Origin: CAG-488 sp051881315
GTDB taxonomy: Bacteria > Bacillota > Clostridia > Oscillospirales > Acutalibacteraceae
Assembly (NCBI GenBank): GCA_051881315.1
Contig: JBJEPQ010000036.1
Span: 25,710 to 89,709 of the forward strand
Length of the DNA stretch: 64,000 bases
Direction: 5' to 3'
Of the stretch, positions 7,073 through 16,323 are shown one piece after another; position 1 is the stretch's first letter, and each line of letters opens with the position of its first letter. The position numbers and the translations under genes were made by a program. Under the pieces are notes generated by a model. That model was not told where the DNA came from and ran no database searches. It saw nothing but the letters and a program-made list of their open reading frames with translations.

Positions 7073-8041
7073 ATGGCGGCTAAATATACTATATCACTAA
7101 AAAAGATCATTGATATCCTCGGCTTTGATGTTGAATATACACCGGCTGATCCGTCGGAAATATTGGTTTCGTCCTCGGAAATCAACCGTCCCGGTCTGAT
7201 GCTTTCGGGCTTCACGAAATACTTTGACCCCGACCGTATTCAGATTATGGGTGTTTCCGAGATTGAATATCTCAATTCCTTCAAGCCTGATGAAAGACTC
7301 AGAAAGGTCAAAAGGCTTATTTCAAAAAAACCTGTTGCTATCATTCTGACGAGGGGACTGGAATATCACGAGGATACGATAGAGCTGGCAAAGAAACACG
7401 GCGTAGCTCTGCTTAAAACGGCCGACGGAACATCGAGCTGTATGTCAACCCTTATATCATATCTGAGCGTTGAGCTTGCTCCGAGAATTACACGTCACGG
7501 AGTTTTTGTCGAGGTTTACGGCGAGGGCGTGCTGATAATGGGCGAGAGCGGTATGGGTAAGAGCGAAACCGCACTTGAGCTTATCAAGAGAGGTCACCGT
7601 CTCGTTGCCGACGATGCTGTTGAGATCCGAAAGGTATCGCACAAAACGCTGGTAGGCTCTGCCCCCGAGAATATCAGGCATTTCATTGAGCTGAGGGGAG
7701 TCGGCGTTGTAAATGCGAGAAGGCTTTTCGGTATAGGCTCGGTCAAGGTCTCTGAAAAGATAAATATGGTCATTCAGCTTGAGCCGTGGAATCCGGAAAA
7801 GAACTATGAACGCCTCGGACTTGAAAACGAGACTATGAATATTCTCGGAATTGACGTTCCGATATGCGTTGTTCCCGTCACACCCGGACGAAATATTTCA
7901 ATTATTATTGAGGCGGCGGCGATGAACAACAGGCAGAAGAAGATGGGCTACAATGCGGCTAAACAGCTTCTTCACAATCTCGGAATGACCGACGATATCA
8001 ACGTTGAAGAAAACGAACTTGAAATTTGGCATAATTTTTAA
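7073..8041 (+). CDS. hprK: HPr kinase/phosphorylase
   Basis: This bifunctional 322-residue enzyme phosphorylates and dephosphorylates Ser46 of HPr and so sets carbon catabolite control in Firmicutes. It has the Walker A loop GESGMGKS (157-164), His142 at the start of the kinase domain, the DDAVEI acidic pair at 180-181, and the family signature IELRGVGVVNARRLFG. Length and two-domain layout are normal. ATG 7073 follows GGAGTGG. It heads a run with a glucokinase, murB, rapZ and whiA, a common Firmicutes order that couples sugar sensing with cell-wall precursor synthesis. Confidence 0.96.
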   Translation: MAAKYTISLKKIIDILGFDVEYTPADPSEILVSSSEINRPGLMLSGFTKYFDPDRIQIMGVSEIEYLNSFKPDERLRKVKRLISKKPVAIILTRGLEYHEDTIELAKKHGVALLKTADGTSSCMSTLISYLSVELAPRITRHGVFVEVYGEGVLIMGESGMGKSETALELIKRGHRLVADDAVEIRKVSHKTLVGSAPENIRHFIELRGVGVVNARRLFGIGSVKVSEKINMVIQLEPWNPEKNYERLGLENETMNILGIDVPICVVPVTPGRNISIIIEAAAMNNRQKKMGYNAAKQLLHNLGMTDDINVEENELEIWHNF

Positions 8042-8057
8042 TTTTGGAGGATTTATA

Positions 8058-9002
8058 ATGTATAAGGTAGGAGTAGATCTCGGAGGAACAAACATCGCAG
8101 TTGGCGTTGTTGACGAAAAATATAATATTGTCGGCAAGGGCAAGGTTAAAACAAACGCACCCCGTCCGGCAGAGGAAATATTTGCGGACATCAAAAAGGC
8201 GATTGATCTTGCCGTTGAGGACGCAGGAATTACAATGGACGAGGTTGCAAGCGTAGGAGTAGGAACTCCGGGATCGGTAAATCAGGACACCGGTATGATC
8301 GAGTTTTCTAACAATCTTGCCTTTAACAACGTGCCTGCAAAAAAGATGCTTGAGGAGCTTACGGGCAAGCCCTGCTACTTTGAAAACGATGCAAATGCCG
8401 CCGCTCTCGGCGAGGCCTATGCAGGAGCAGGACACGGAGCAAAGAACTTTGTTGCCGTTACTCTCGGCACGGGAGTAGGAAGCGGAATTATCGTTGACGG
8501 CAAGGTTGTCAGCGGAATCAACTTTGCAGGCGGCGAGATGGGACACACCGTAATCGTCGTTGACGGCAAGCAGTGCAACTGCGGCAGAAAGGGTTGTTGG
8601 GAGCAGTATGCTTCGGCTACGGCACTTATCTCTCAGACCAAGGAAAAGATGACCGAATGTCCCGACAGCAAGATGTGGGAGCTTTGCGGCGGCGATATTA
8701 ACAAGGTAAGCGGCAGAACAGCCTTCAACGCCATGTACGAGGGAGACAAGGCAGGCAAAGAGGTAGTTGATAAGTACATCACCTATGTTTCGGTCGGTAT
8801 TACAAATATAGTAAACACATTCCAGCCGGAGATCGTTTGCGTCGGCGGCGGAATAAGCAACGAGGGTGACAACCTCCTTGATCCGATCAGGAAGTTTGTC
8901 GCAGGTGAAAGATACAGCAAGTATGCCAAGAAGCAGACCGAGATCTGCAAGGCTGTACTCGGCAATGACGCAGGAATTATCGGTGCGGCATTGCTCGGAT
9001 AA
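8058..9002 (+). CDS. glcK: ROK-family glucokinase
   Basis: This 314-residue cytoplasmic sugar kinase has the ATP phosphate loop GVDLGGTN (5-12), the catalytic Asp111 in FENDANAAALGE, LGTGVGSG at 136-143 and the ROK zinc signature His163, Cys173, Cys175 and Cys180 (CNCGRKGC). The pattern fits glucose phosphorylation to glucose-6-phosphate. ATG 8058 is preceded by TTGGAGG, while an in-frame upstream ATG at 8004 lies inside hprK and is rejected. The gene sits 16 bases behind hprK. Confidence 0.93.
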   Translation: MYKVGVDLGGTNIAVGVVDEKYNIVGKGKVKTNAPRPAEEIFADIKKAIDLAVEDAGITMDEVASVGVGTPGSVNQDTGMIEFSNNLAFNNVPAKKMLEELTGKPCYFENDANAAALGEAYAGAGHGAKNFVAVTLGTGVGSGIIVDGKVVSGINFAGGEMGHTVIVVDGKQCNCGRKGCWEQYASATALISQTKEKMTECPDSKMWELCGGDINKVSGRTAFNAMYEGDKAGKEVVDKYITYVSVGITNIVNTFQPEIVCVGGGISNEGDNLLDPIRKFVAGERYSKYAKKQTEICKAVLGNDAGIIGAALLG

Positions 9003-9020
9003 TAATTTAAGGGAGACATT

Positions 9021-9929
9021 ATGAGCTTCGATAAGATTTACGATTATGCAAAAAGCATAGGCTGTCAGGCACAGCGTGACGTTCCGATGAGCAAATATAC
9101 CACATTCCGAATCGGCGGTAATGCGGCTGTCATGCTCACTCCGACAACCGATGAACAGCTTGCTTCAATCATCAAGAAGTGTAAAGAAGAAAATACCAAG
9201 CCCTTCATAATCGGCAACGGAAGCAATATGCTTATTTCGGACAAAGGACTTGACACGGTGGTAATCAATATGTGCCGTCCTAATCCGAAAATAGAGCTGG
9301 TGGACGGAGATACCGTCGTCTGTGACGCAGGGGCAACAATGAGCAAGGTCTGCAATTTTGCCCTTGAAAACGGACTGACGGGATTGGAATTTGCTTTCGG
9401 TATTCCGGGAAGTGCGGGCGGTGCGGCTTATATGAATGCCGGAGCCTACGGCGGCGAGATGAAGGATGTTCTCGTTGAGTGCAGGCACATCGATCGTGAC
9501 GGAAACTTCGGCTCTTTAAAGGGCGAAGAGCTGGGACTTGGATACAGAACGAGCGCATATGAGCATAACGGATATATTATCACGACGCTCGTTATGAAGC
9601 TTTCAAAGGGCAATAAGGACGAGATCAGGGCGAAAATGCAGGAGCTTTTACGGCGCAGGAAGGATAAGCAACCGCTTGAATATCCGAGCGCAGGAAGCAC
9701 CTTTAAACGCCCGGAGGGCTATTTTGCAGGTGCGCTCATTGAGGAGTGCGGACTCAAGGGCTATTCGGTCGGCGGCGCTCAGGTCAGCGAGAAGCACGCA
9801 GGCTTTGTTATCAACAAAGGCTCTGCAACGGCTAAAGATGTACTCAGTCTCATTAAATATATTCAGGATAAGGTTTTCAGCGAAAAGGGTGTAATGCTCG
9901 AGCCTGAGGTCAGGCTGATTGAAGAATAA
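9021..9929 (+). CDS. murB: UDP-N-acetylenolpyruvoylglucosamine reductase
   Basis: MurB reduces UDP-GlcNAc-enolpyruvate to UDP-MurNAc with NADPH and FAD in peptidoglycan synthesis. The 302-residue protein shows YTTFRIGG and IGNGSNML of the FAD-binding domain, GIPGSAGGAAYMNAGAYG, YRTSAY, and the C-terminal YPSAGSTFKRP with the active-site serine. It belongs to the shorter type II MurB common in Firmicutes. ATG 9021 follows GGGAGAC, and the gene is 18 bases behind the glucokinase gene. Confidence 0.96.
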   Translation: MSFDKIYDYAKSIGCQAQRDVPMSKYTTFRIGGNAAVMLTPTTDEQLASIIKKCKEENTKPFIIGNGSNMLISDKGLDTVVINMCRPNPKIELVDGDTVVCDAGATMSKVCNFALENGLTGLEFAFGIPGSAGGAAYMNAGAYGGEMKDVLVECRHIDRDGNFGSLKGEELGLGYRTSAYEHNGYIITTLVMKLSKGNKDEIRAKMQELLRRRKDKQPLEYPSAGSTFKRPEGYFAGALIEECGLKGYSVGGAQVSEKHAGFVINKGSATAKDVLSLIKYIQDKVFSEKGVMLEPEVRLIEE

Positions 9930-9945
9930 AGGAAGGGAAATTACT

Positions 9946-10803
9946 ATGGATTTGTTGATTGTTACCGGAATGTCCGGAGCAGGAAAATCTGCCGTTGTTG
10001 ACGCGCTTGAGGATCTCGGCTATTTCTGCGCCGATAATCTTCCGCCTGCAATTATTCCGACTATCGCTCAGTTCGTCAACAAGACGGATAACAGTCAGAA
10101 GATTGCCACGGTTACGGATATCCGTGTCGGTGAGAAGATGTTCAACGAGTTTTCCAATGTTCTGAAAAACCTTGATGATATGGATTACAGCTATAAGCTT
10201 CTGTTTGTTGATGCGTCCGATGACGTGCTTGTCAGAAGATATAAGGAAACAAGGAGGAAGCATCCGCTCCTTGACAAGTGCGACGGCTCGCTTGAAGCCG
10301 CAATCGCCATGGAGAGGGAAAAGCTTCTCAATTACAGAATAAGATCCGACTATATCATTGACACCTCGAAGTCGAGCGTTTCAGAGTGCAAGCAGAGGGT
10401 GAACGAGCTTTTCCTCGACGATCCCGACAGTGCGCTGAGTATTCGCTGTATGTCATTCGGCTTCAAGTACGGTATTCCCAGCGACGCCGACCTTGTTTTC
10501 GACGTTCGCTGTCTGCCGAATCCGTTCTATGTTCCGTCGATGAAATACAGAACGGGACTTGAAAAGGACGTCAGCGATTATGTTATGAATTCCGAACACT
10601 CTGTCAATGTTCTCAACAAGCTGAACGATCTGATTGACTATATGGTTCCTCTTTACATAGAGGAGGGCAAGAGCCAGCTTGTTATCGCAATCGGCTGTAC
10701 GGGCGGCAGACACCGTTCCGTATGCTTTGCGGAGAAAATCCGTGACAACCTTTTGTCGCTTGGCTACAATGTCAGCGTCAAGCACAGAGATATTGAGAAA
10801 TAA
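9946..10803 (+). CDS. rapZ: RNase adapter/nucleotide-binding protein RapZ
   Basis: This 285-residue P-loop protein has the Walker A motif GMSGAGKS near the N-terminus, DVRCLPNPF and CTGGRHRS in the C-terminal domain, as in RapZ/YvcJ. In enterobacteria RapZ controls glucosamine-6-phosphate synthase through RNase E. In Firmicutes the homologue binds and hydrolyses nucleotides and is tied to murB and whiA. ATG 9946 follows GGAAGGG; an in-frame start at 9919 would overlap murB and is less likely. Confidence 0.95.
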   Translation: MDLLIVTGMSGAGKSAVVDALEDLGYFCADNLPPAIIPTIAQFVNKTDNSQKIATVTDIRVGEKMFNEFSNVLKNLDDMDYSYKLLFVDASDDVLVRRYKETRRKHPLLDKCDGSLEAAIAMEREKLLNYRIRSDYIIDTSKSSVSECKQRVNELFLDDPDSALSIRCMSFGFKYGIPSDADLVFDVRCLPNPFYVPSMKYRTGLEKDVSDYVMNSEHSVNVLNKLNDLIDYMVPLYIEEGKSQLVIAIGCTGGRHRSVCFAEKIRDNLLSLGYNVSVKHRDIEK

Positions 10804-10818
10804 CGGGAGCGTAAACCT

Positions 10819-11712
10819 ATGTCTTTCACCGCAGAAGTGAAAAGTGAATTGTCAAAGCTTGAATTTCCGTCGGAATATTGCAAGCGTTCCTTTGCATACG
10901 GTTTTTTGCTCTACGGCAAGAGCTTCACGGCGAGATCGGTAAGCTGTGCAACGGATTATGCCGAGGTTATGGACGCCTTTGAAAGAACAGTCAGGGAAAC
11001 GGCAGGGGTTGAAGTCTCCGTCAGCAGGCTGAAAAGCGGTAAATATAAGCTGAGAGTTCCGTCCGCCGAGGATCGGAAAAGGCTGATTGAATACTTTGAT
11101 CATTCCGTTGACTCCGTTTCGCTGAGGATAAACAGGGGAGTTTTAGAGGACGACGATTGCTACGGTGCGTTTCTCAGAGGAGCTTTTCTTTCCTGCGGCT
11201 CAATAGCCGATCCGAACAAGGGATACCATATGGAATTTGTTGTTCCTTACCGCAATTTAAGTCTTGATCTTCTGAAAATTCTGACGGATTACGGCTTGAA
11301 GGCGAAGCATATTATCAGGAAATATGCCCACGTTGTCTACCTCAAGGACAGCGAAAGTATTGAAGATTTGCTGACGCTGATGGGTGCGGTGAACTCAAGC
11401 CTTGAGCTTATGGGAATTAAAATTCAGAAAGATGTCAGGAATAAGATAAACAGGCAGATGAACTTTGAATCTGCCAATATGAGCCGCTCGATCGAGGCAG
11501 GACTTGCACAGGTCGAAGCGATAGAAATAATTGAAAAAAAGCAGGGGCTTGACTCTCTTTCCGACGAGCTTAAAGAGGTCGCAATACTGAGAAAGGAAAA
11601 CCCCGATATGTCACTTAAACAGCTCGGAGAAAATCTGAGCGTGCCGATCTCCCGTTCGGGAGTCAATCACAGACTGATGAAAATTATGGAGATCGCAGAT
11701 AAATACAGATAA
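10819..11712 (+). CDS. whiA: WhiA homologue, DNA-binding regulator
   Basis: The 297-residue protein opens MSFTAEVKSEL and has the LAGLIDADG-like N-terminal core (FLRGAFLSCGSI near residue 117) and a C-terminal helix-turn-helix (AILRKENPDMSLKQLGE, then SRSGVNHRL). In Bacillus WhiA affects cell division and chromosome segregation, and in Streptomyces it affects sporulation. It is 15 bases behind rapZ in the conserved murB-rapZ-whiA set. Confidence 0.93.
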   Translation: MSFTAEVKSELSKLEFPSEYCKRSFAYGFLLYGKSFTARSVSCATDYAEVMDAFERTVRETAGVEVSVSRLKSGKYKLRVPSAEDRKRLIEYFDHSVDSVSLRINRGVLEDDDCYGAFLRGAFLSCGSIADPNKGYHMEFVVPYRNLSLDLLKILTDYGLKAKHIIRKYAHVVYLKDSESIEDLLTLMGAVNSSLELMGIKIQKDVRNKINRQMNFESANMSRSIEAGLAQVEAIEIIEKKQGLDSLSDELKEVAILRKENPDMSLKQLGENLSVPISRSGVNHRLMKIMEIADKYR

Positions 11713-11735
11713 TCATACCTAAAGGGGGCGGCGGC

Positions 11736-14700
11736 GTGTCAGGCTTTACGCATCTTCATCTACATACGGAATACAGTCTTCTTGACGGCGCATGCCGTCT
11801 TGACGATCTGCTCGACAGAGCGGTCGAGCTCGGTATGCAGTCAATAGCGATAACCGACCACGGCGTTATGTACGGCGCTGTGGATTTTTATAAAAAAGCA
11901 AAAGCAAGAGGCATCAAGCCTATAATCGGCTGTGAATGTTATCTTGCGTCAAGAGGCAGGAACGATAAGGTTCATGCACTTGACAGCGAGAGGTACCACC
12001 TTGTTCTGCTTTGCAAAAATGCTACGGGATATCAGAACCTGATTGCCATGGTTTCAAAATCATGGACAGAGGGCTTTTACACAAAGCCGAGGATAGACCG
12101 TGAACTGCTCGAAAAGCATCACGAGGGCTTGATCGCCCTTTCTGCCTGCCTTGCCGGCGAGATACCGAAGGCTCTGATGGCTGATGACTACGAGCGGGCC
12201 AAGGAAAGAGCCTTGTGGTACAACGAAGTTTTCGGTCAGGGAAATTTTTATCTCGAACTGCAAAATCACGGTATCCGTGAACAGAAACAGATTGAACCTT
12301 TGCTGATAAGACTTTCCGAGGAGACGGGCATACCTCTTGTCGCAACGAACGACACCCATTATGTCCGCCGTGAGGACAGCAAAATCCAGCAGGTGCTTAT
12401 CTGCATTGCCACCAACACGACAATAGGTCAGGGCAACGGTCTTGAGTTTCAGAGCGACGAGTTCTATCTCAAGAGCGAGGAGGAGATGAGGGAGCTTTTC
12501 TCCCATGTTCCTCAGGCTGTTGAAAATACAGAGGTAATTGCCGAGCAATGTAATTACGATTTTGAGTTCGGCAACACGAAGCTTCCGCATTTTGAAGTTC
12601 CCGACGGCAGAGATCATTTTGAATGGTTTAAGGAGCAGTGCGTTGCCGGAATGTACCGTAACTACGGCGACAATCCGCCCAAGGAGTATTTTGACAGGCT
12701 GAATTACGAGCTTGACGTTATCAACAAAATGGGCTACGTCGATTACTTCCTGATAGTCCATGATTTTATCAGATACGCAAAATCCAAGGGTATTCCCGTA
12801 GGGCCGGGCAGAGGCTCGGGCGCAGGAAGTATTGCCGCCTACTGTATCGGAATAACGGGAATTGACCCGATGAAATATAATCTTCTTTTTGAAAGATTTC
12901 TCAATCCCGAGCGTGTCAGTATGCCCGATTTCGACGTCGATTTCTGCTATGAGCGCAGGGGCGAGGTAATCGAATATGTAATTGACAAATACGGTGCAGA
13001 TCATGTTGCGCAGATTGTCACGTTCGGAACGCTTGCCGCAAGGGCGGCGATACGGGATGTAGGCAGGGCGATGGGAATACCTTACAACGTTGTCGATAAC
13101 GTTGCCAAGCAGGTGCCCAAAGAGCTGAACATCACGATCGAAAAGGCTTTGAAAAAGTCAACCGAATTTCGTGCTTTATATGAAAGCGGCGGCGAGATCA
13201 AGGAGCTGATCGACACCTCGATGAAGGTGGAGGGTATGCCGAGACATACCTCAACCCATGCCGCAGGAGTTGTTATAACAAGAGATCCCGTTGCAAGCTA
13301 TGTTCCGCTTGCCCTCAACGATAATTCGCCTGTTACTCAGTACACGATGACGACGCTTGAGGAGCTTGGACTGCTCAAAATGGATTTCCTCGGTCTGAGA
13401 ACGCTTACCGTTATCAACGATGCGGTCAAGATGATAAGAACAAAGGACAGCGGCTTTGATATCAATAAAATTGATATTACCGATAAAGCGACCTACGAAA
13501 TGATGGCGTCCGGTCAGACGGAGGGCGTGTTCCAGTTTGAATCGGCAGGAATGAAGAATGTCCTTGTCGGACTCAAGCCCGTTGATATCGAGGATCTTAT
13601 CGCCGTTATTTCACTCTACCGTCCCGGTCCGATGGACTCAATCAACACTTATATCGAAAACAGGCATCACCCGGAAAAGACGGTCTACAAAACGGAAAAG
13701 CTCAGAGATATTCTTGAAGTTACCTACGGCTGTATGGTATATCAGGAGCAGGTCATGCAGATATTCCGCTCGCTTGCGGGTTATTCCTACGGACGGGCTG
13801 ATATAGTCCGCCGTGCAATGTCCAAGAAGAAGCACGACGTAATGGAACAGGAACGCAAAAACTTTATCTACGGTATGGTGCGTGAGGACGGAAGCGTTGA
13901 GTGCGACGGCTGCGTCAAAAGGGGAATACCGGCAGAGGTTGCCAATGAGATATTTGACGATATGTCCTCCTTTGCCTCGTATGCTTTCAACAAATCTCAT
14001 GCGGCGGCATATGCCTATGTCGCATATCAGACGGCATATCTCAAGTGTCATTATCCCTGCGAGTTTATGGCGGCTCTGCTTTCGAGCGTGCTTGACAATA
14101 CGGACAAGGTTTCGGAATATACTGATGAATGTAACAGGATAGGAATAAAAATTCTTCCGCCGAACGTAAATGAAAGCAACGACAGCTTTACCGTCTGTGA
14201 TTCAAATATCAGATTCGGTCTGCTTGCGATCAAAAATCTCGGCAAAAGCTTTATTAAAAATATTATCGCAGAAAGACGGGCAGGAAAATTTACTTCTTTT
14301 TATAATTTCTGCTCCCGTATGCACGGCTCGGATTTTAACAAGAGAGCCGTTGAAAGCCTTATCAAAAGCGGTGCGCTTGACGGTCTCGGTGCAAACCGCC
14401 GTCAGATGCTGATGGGTATGAACGAGATAATCGACGAGCTTGATTCAAAAAAACGCAGGAATGTTGAAGGTCAGATCGGTCTGTTTGATTCGGTCGGCGG
14501 AGAGTCACATTCCGAAACGGCTCTGAGATTTTTTGAGGAATTTCCCCGAAGCGAACTGCTGGCGATGGAAAAATCGACAACGGGACTGTATCTTTCCGGT
14601 CATCCGATGGCGGATTACAGCGAGCTTGCCGCAGAAATGTCGTGTGTGAGAATAGCCGAGCTTGTAAACAGCGAGGAAAATGAGCGTTCTTATCACAAGG

Positions 14701-15242
14701 ACGGCGAAAGAACAAAGATAATGGGCATAATAACCGATGTGAAGAAAAAAATCACAAAGAGCGACACAACGATGGCTTTCTTGAATGTTGAGGACACATC
14801 GGGCTCGATCGAGGTTATTGTGTTCCCGAAAATACTGATGGAAAATTCAACACTGCTTGAAGAGGGCAGAGTGCTTGTATTCTACGGTCGGCTTGATCTT
14901 CGTGACGAGGAGCCGTCGAAGCTTATCTGTGAGCATATTTACACTCTTGAAACGGCAAAGGATTATTATTTACGCAAAGGCTCTGCGGCGAAGGAGACCT
15001 CTGCGCCGACGAAGAAAAAGCGCAGCGGACTGTTCCTGAAATTTCCGACCGAGTCCACTCCCGAACAGGCTCAGGCAGAAAAACTGCTTGCCATATTTGA
15101 CGGAAGAACACCCCTTTATTACTACTTTGCGGACACGGGAAAATACGTTCATCAGCCGTCCGACAGGAGCGTTGATGTCAACGAACCGCTTATAAATGAG
15201 CTTAAAAGAGTATTGGGCGAAGAAAATGTAGTTTTTCAGTAA
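11736..15242 (+). CDS. dnaE: DNA polymerase III alpha subunit
   Basis: This 1168-residue replicative polymerase subunit of the DnaE type has an N-terminal PHP domain (HLHLHTEYSLLDGA), the palm with PDFDVDF carrying the catalytic aspartates near residue 405, GPGRGSGAGS upstream of it, a fingers/beta-binding region, helix-hairpin-helix and a C-terminal OB-fold (around residue 990, KIMGIITDVKKK). The start is GTG 11736 with AAAGGGGG upstream, 23 bases behind whiA. Firmicutes usually also carry PolC, which is not in this window. Confidence 0.95.
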   Translation: MSGFTHLHLHTEYSLLDGACRLDDLLDRAVELGMQSIAITDHGVMYGAVDFYKKAKARGIKPIIGCECYLASRGRNDKVHALDSERYHLVLLCKNATGYQNLIAMVSKSWTEGFYTKPRIDRELLEKHHEGLIALSACLAGEIPKALMADDYERAKERALWYNEVFGQGNFYLELQNHGIREQKQIEPLLIRLSEETGIPLVATNDTHYVRREDSKIQQVLICIATNTTIGQGNGLEFQSDEFYLKSEEEMRELFSHVPQAVENTEVIAEQCNYDFEFGNTKLPHFEVPDGRDHFEWFKEQCVAGMYRNYGDNPPKEYFDRLNYELDVINKMGYVDYFLIVHDFIRYAKSKGIPVGPGRGSGAGSIAAYCIGITGIDPMKYNLLFERFLNPERVSMPDFDVDFCYERRGEVIEYVIDKYGADHVAQIVTFGTLAARAAIRDVGRAMGIPYNVVDNVAKQVPKELNITIEKALKKSTEFRALYESGGEIKELIDTSMKVEGMPRHTSTHAAGVVITRDPVASYVPLALNDNSPVTQYTMTTLEELGLLKMDFLGLRTLTVINDAVKMIRTKDSGFDINKIDITDKATYEMMASGQTEGVFQFESAGMKNVLVGLKPVDIEDLIAVISLYRPGPMDSINTYIENRHHPEKTVYKTEKLRDILEVTYGCMVYQEQVMQIFRSLAGYSYGRADIVRRAMSKKKHDVMEQERKNFIYGMVREDGSVECDGCVKRGIPAEVANEIFDDMSSFASYAFNKSHAAAYAYVAYQTAYLKCHYPCEFMAALLSSVLDNTDKVSEYTDECNRIGIKILPPNVNESNDSFTVCDSNIRFGLLAIKNLGKSFIKNIIAERRAGKFTSFYNFCSRMHGSDFNKRAVESLIKSGALDGLGANRRQMLMGMNEIIDELDSKKRRNVEGQIGLFDSVGGESHSETALRFFEEFPRSELLAMEKSTTGLYLSGHPMADYSELAAEMSCVRIAELVNSEENERSYHKDGERTKIMGIITDVKKKITKSDTTMAFLNVEDTSGSIEVIVFPKILMENSTLLEEGRVLVFYGRLDLRDEEPSKLICEHIYTLETAKDYYLRKGSAAKETSAPTKKKRSGLFLKFPTESTPEQAQAEKLLAIFDGRTPLYYYFADTGKYVHQPSDRSVDVNEPLINELKRVLGEENVVFQ

Positions 15243-15259
15243 TTATTTTTCTGTTTTAT

Positions 15260-15288
15260 TTGACATTTTTTTTAATTAGGTGTATGAT
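15260..15288 (+). promoter_or_regulatory. Promoter of pfkA
   Basis: TTGACA (15260-15265), a 17-base spacer and TATGAT (15283-15288) lie about 40 bases before the pfkA start codon. Confidence 0.8.
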
Positions 15289-15328
15289 TTTATAGAATTT
15301 TTTAGAGAATCCTTAGGAGGAAGTTATA

Positions 15329-16306
15329 ATGAAGACAATCGGAGTTTTAACAAGCGGCGGAGATGCGCCGGGAATGAATGCGGCAGTCCGTGCAGTTGTT
15401 CGTACAGCATGTGAAAATCACATCAAGGTTTACGGAATTGACCGTGGCTACAAGGGACTTATGGAGGGCGCTCTTATCCCGATGGAGATCCGCACCGTAT
15501 GCGATATTATCCACAGAGGCGGTACCTTCCTTCATTCCGCAAGAAGCAAGGAATTTGCAACCGAAGAGGGTATGCAGAAGGCCATTGAAATCTGCCATGC
15601 TTACGGTATCGAGGGTATCGTAGTTATCGGCGGTGACGGCTCGTTCAGAGGAGCAAGAGACCTTTCCGAGAGAGGTATTCCCTGTGTAGGTATTCCGGGA
15701 ACTATCGACAACGATATCGCCTGCTGTGACTATACAATCGGTTACGACACCTGCCTAAACACCATAATGGAAATGGTTGACAGAATCCGTGATACATCCG
15801 CTTCGCATGACCGCTGTTCGGTTATCGAGGTTATGGGCAGACGTGCAGGCTACCTTGCTCTTAACGCAGGTATCGCCGTCGGCGCAGCGGCTATCCTCAT
15901 TCCCGAGGTTGAGTTTGATCTCAAGAGAGACGTTTTCGACAGAATCCGCCGTACTCAGAAAACGGGCAAGAAGCATTTCCTTGTCATCGTTGCCGAGGGC
16001 GTGACTGCTGACGGAAAAATGTCGGTTGACGAGCTTGCAAAGGCTATTGAGGAAGAAACGGGCGTTGAGTCCAGAGCTATGGTTCTCGCTCATGTTCAGC
16101 GCGGAGGTTCTCCGACAGTCAAGGATCGTGTTGTTGCCAGCCAGATGGGTTACAGAGCTGTTGAGCTTCTTATGGACGGTATCGGCAACCGTGTTGTTGC
16201 TATGCAGAACGATCAGATCGTTGATTACGATATCTTTGAGGCTCTCAATATGAAAAAACACATTGATATGGATCTTTATAAGATGGCAAACATAATTTCA
16301 ATCTGA
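15329..16306 (+). CDS. pfkA: ATP-dependent 6-phosphofructokinase
   Basis: PfkA phosphorylates fructose-6-phosphate in glycolysis. The 325-residue protein opens with LTSGGDAPGMNAAVRA, has IGGDGSFRGA (the GGDGS form is typical of ATP rather than pyrophosphate use) and the catalytic PGTIDND. AHVQRGGSP supplies the arginine for substrate and effector binding. Length is that of the bacterial allosteric enzyme. ATG 15329 follows TAGGAGG, and pcrA starts 17 bases downstream. Confidence 0.96.
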   Translation: MKTIGVLTSGGDAPGMNAAVRAVVRTACENHIKVYGIDRGYKGLMEGALIPMEIRTVCDIIHRGGTFLHSARSKEFATEEGMQKAIEICHAYGIEGIVVIGGDGSFRGARDLSERGIPCVGIPGTIDNDIACCDYTIGYDTCLNTIMEMVDRIRDTSASHDRCSVIEVMGRRAGYLALNAGIAVGAAAILIPEVEFDLKRDVFDRIRRTQKTGKKHFLVIVAEGVTADGKMSVDELAKAIEEETGVESRAMVLAHVQRGGSPTVKDRVVASQMGYRAVELLMDGIGNRVVAMQNDQIVDYDIFEALNMKKHIDMDLYKMANIISI

Positions 16307-16323
16307 CAAAAGGAAATCCGATT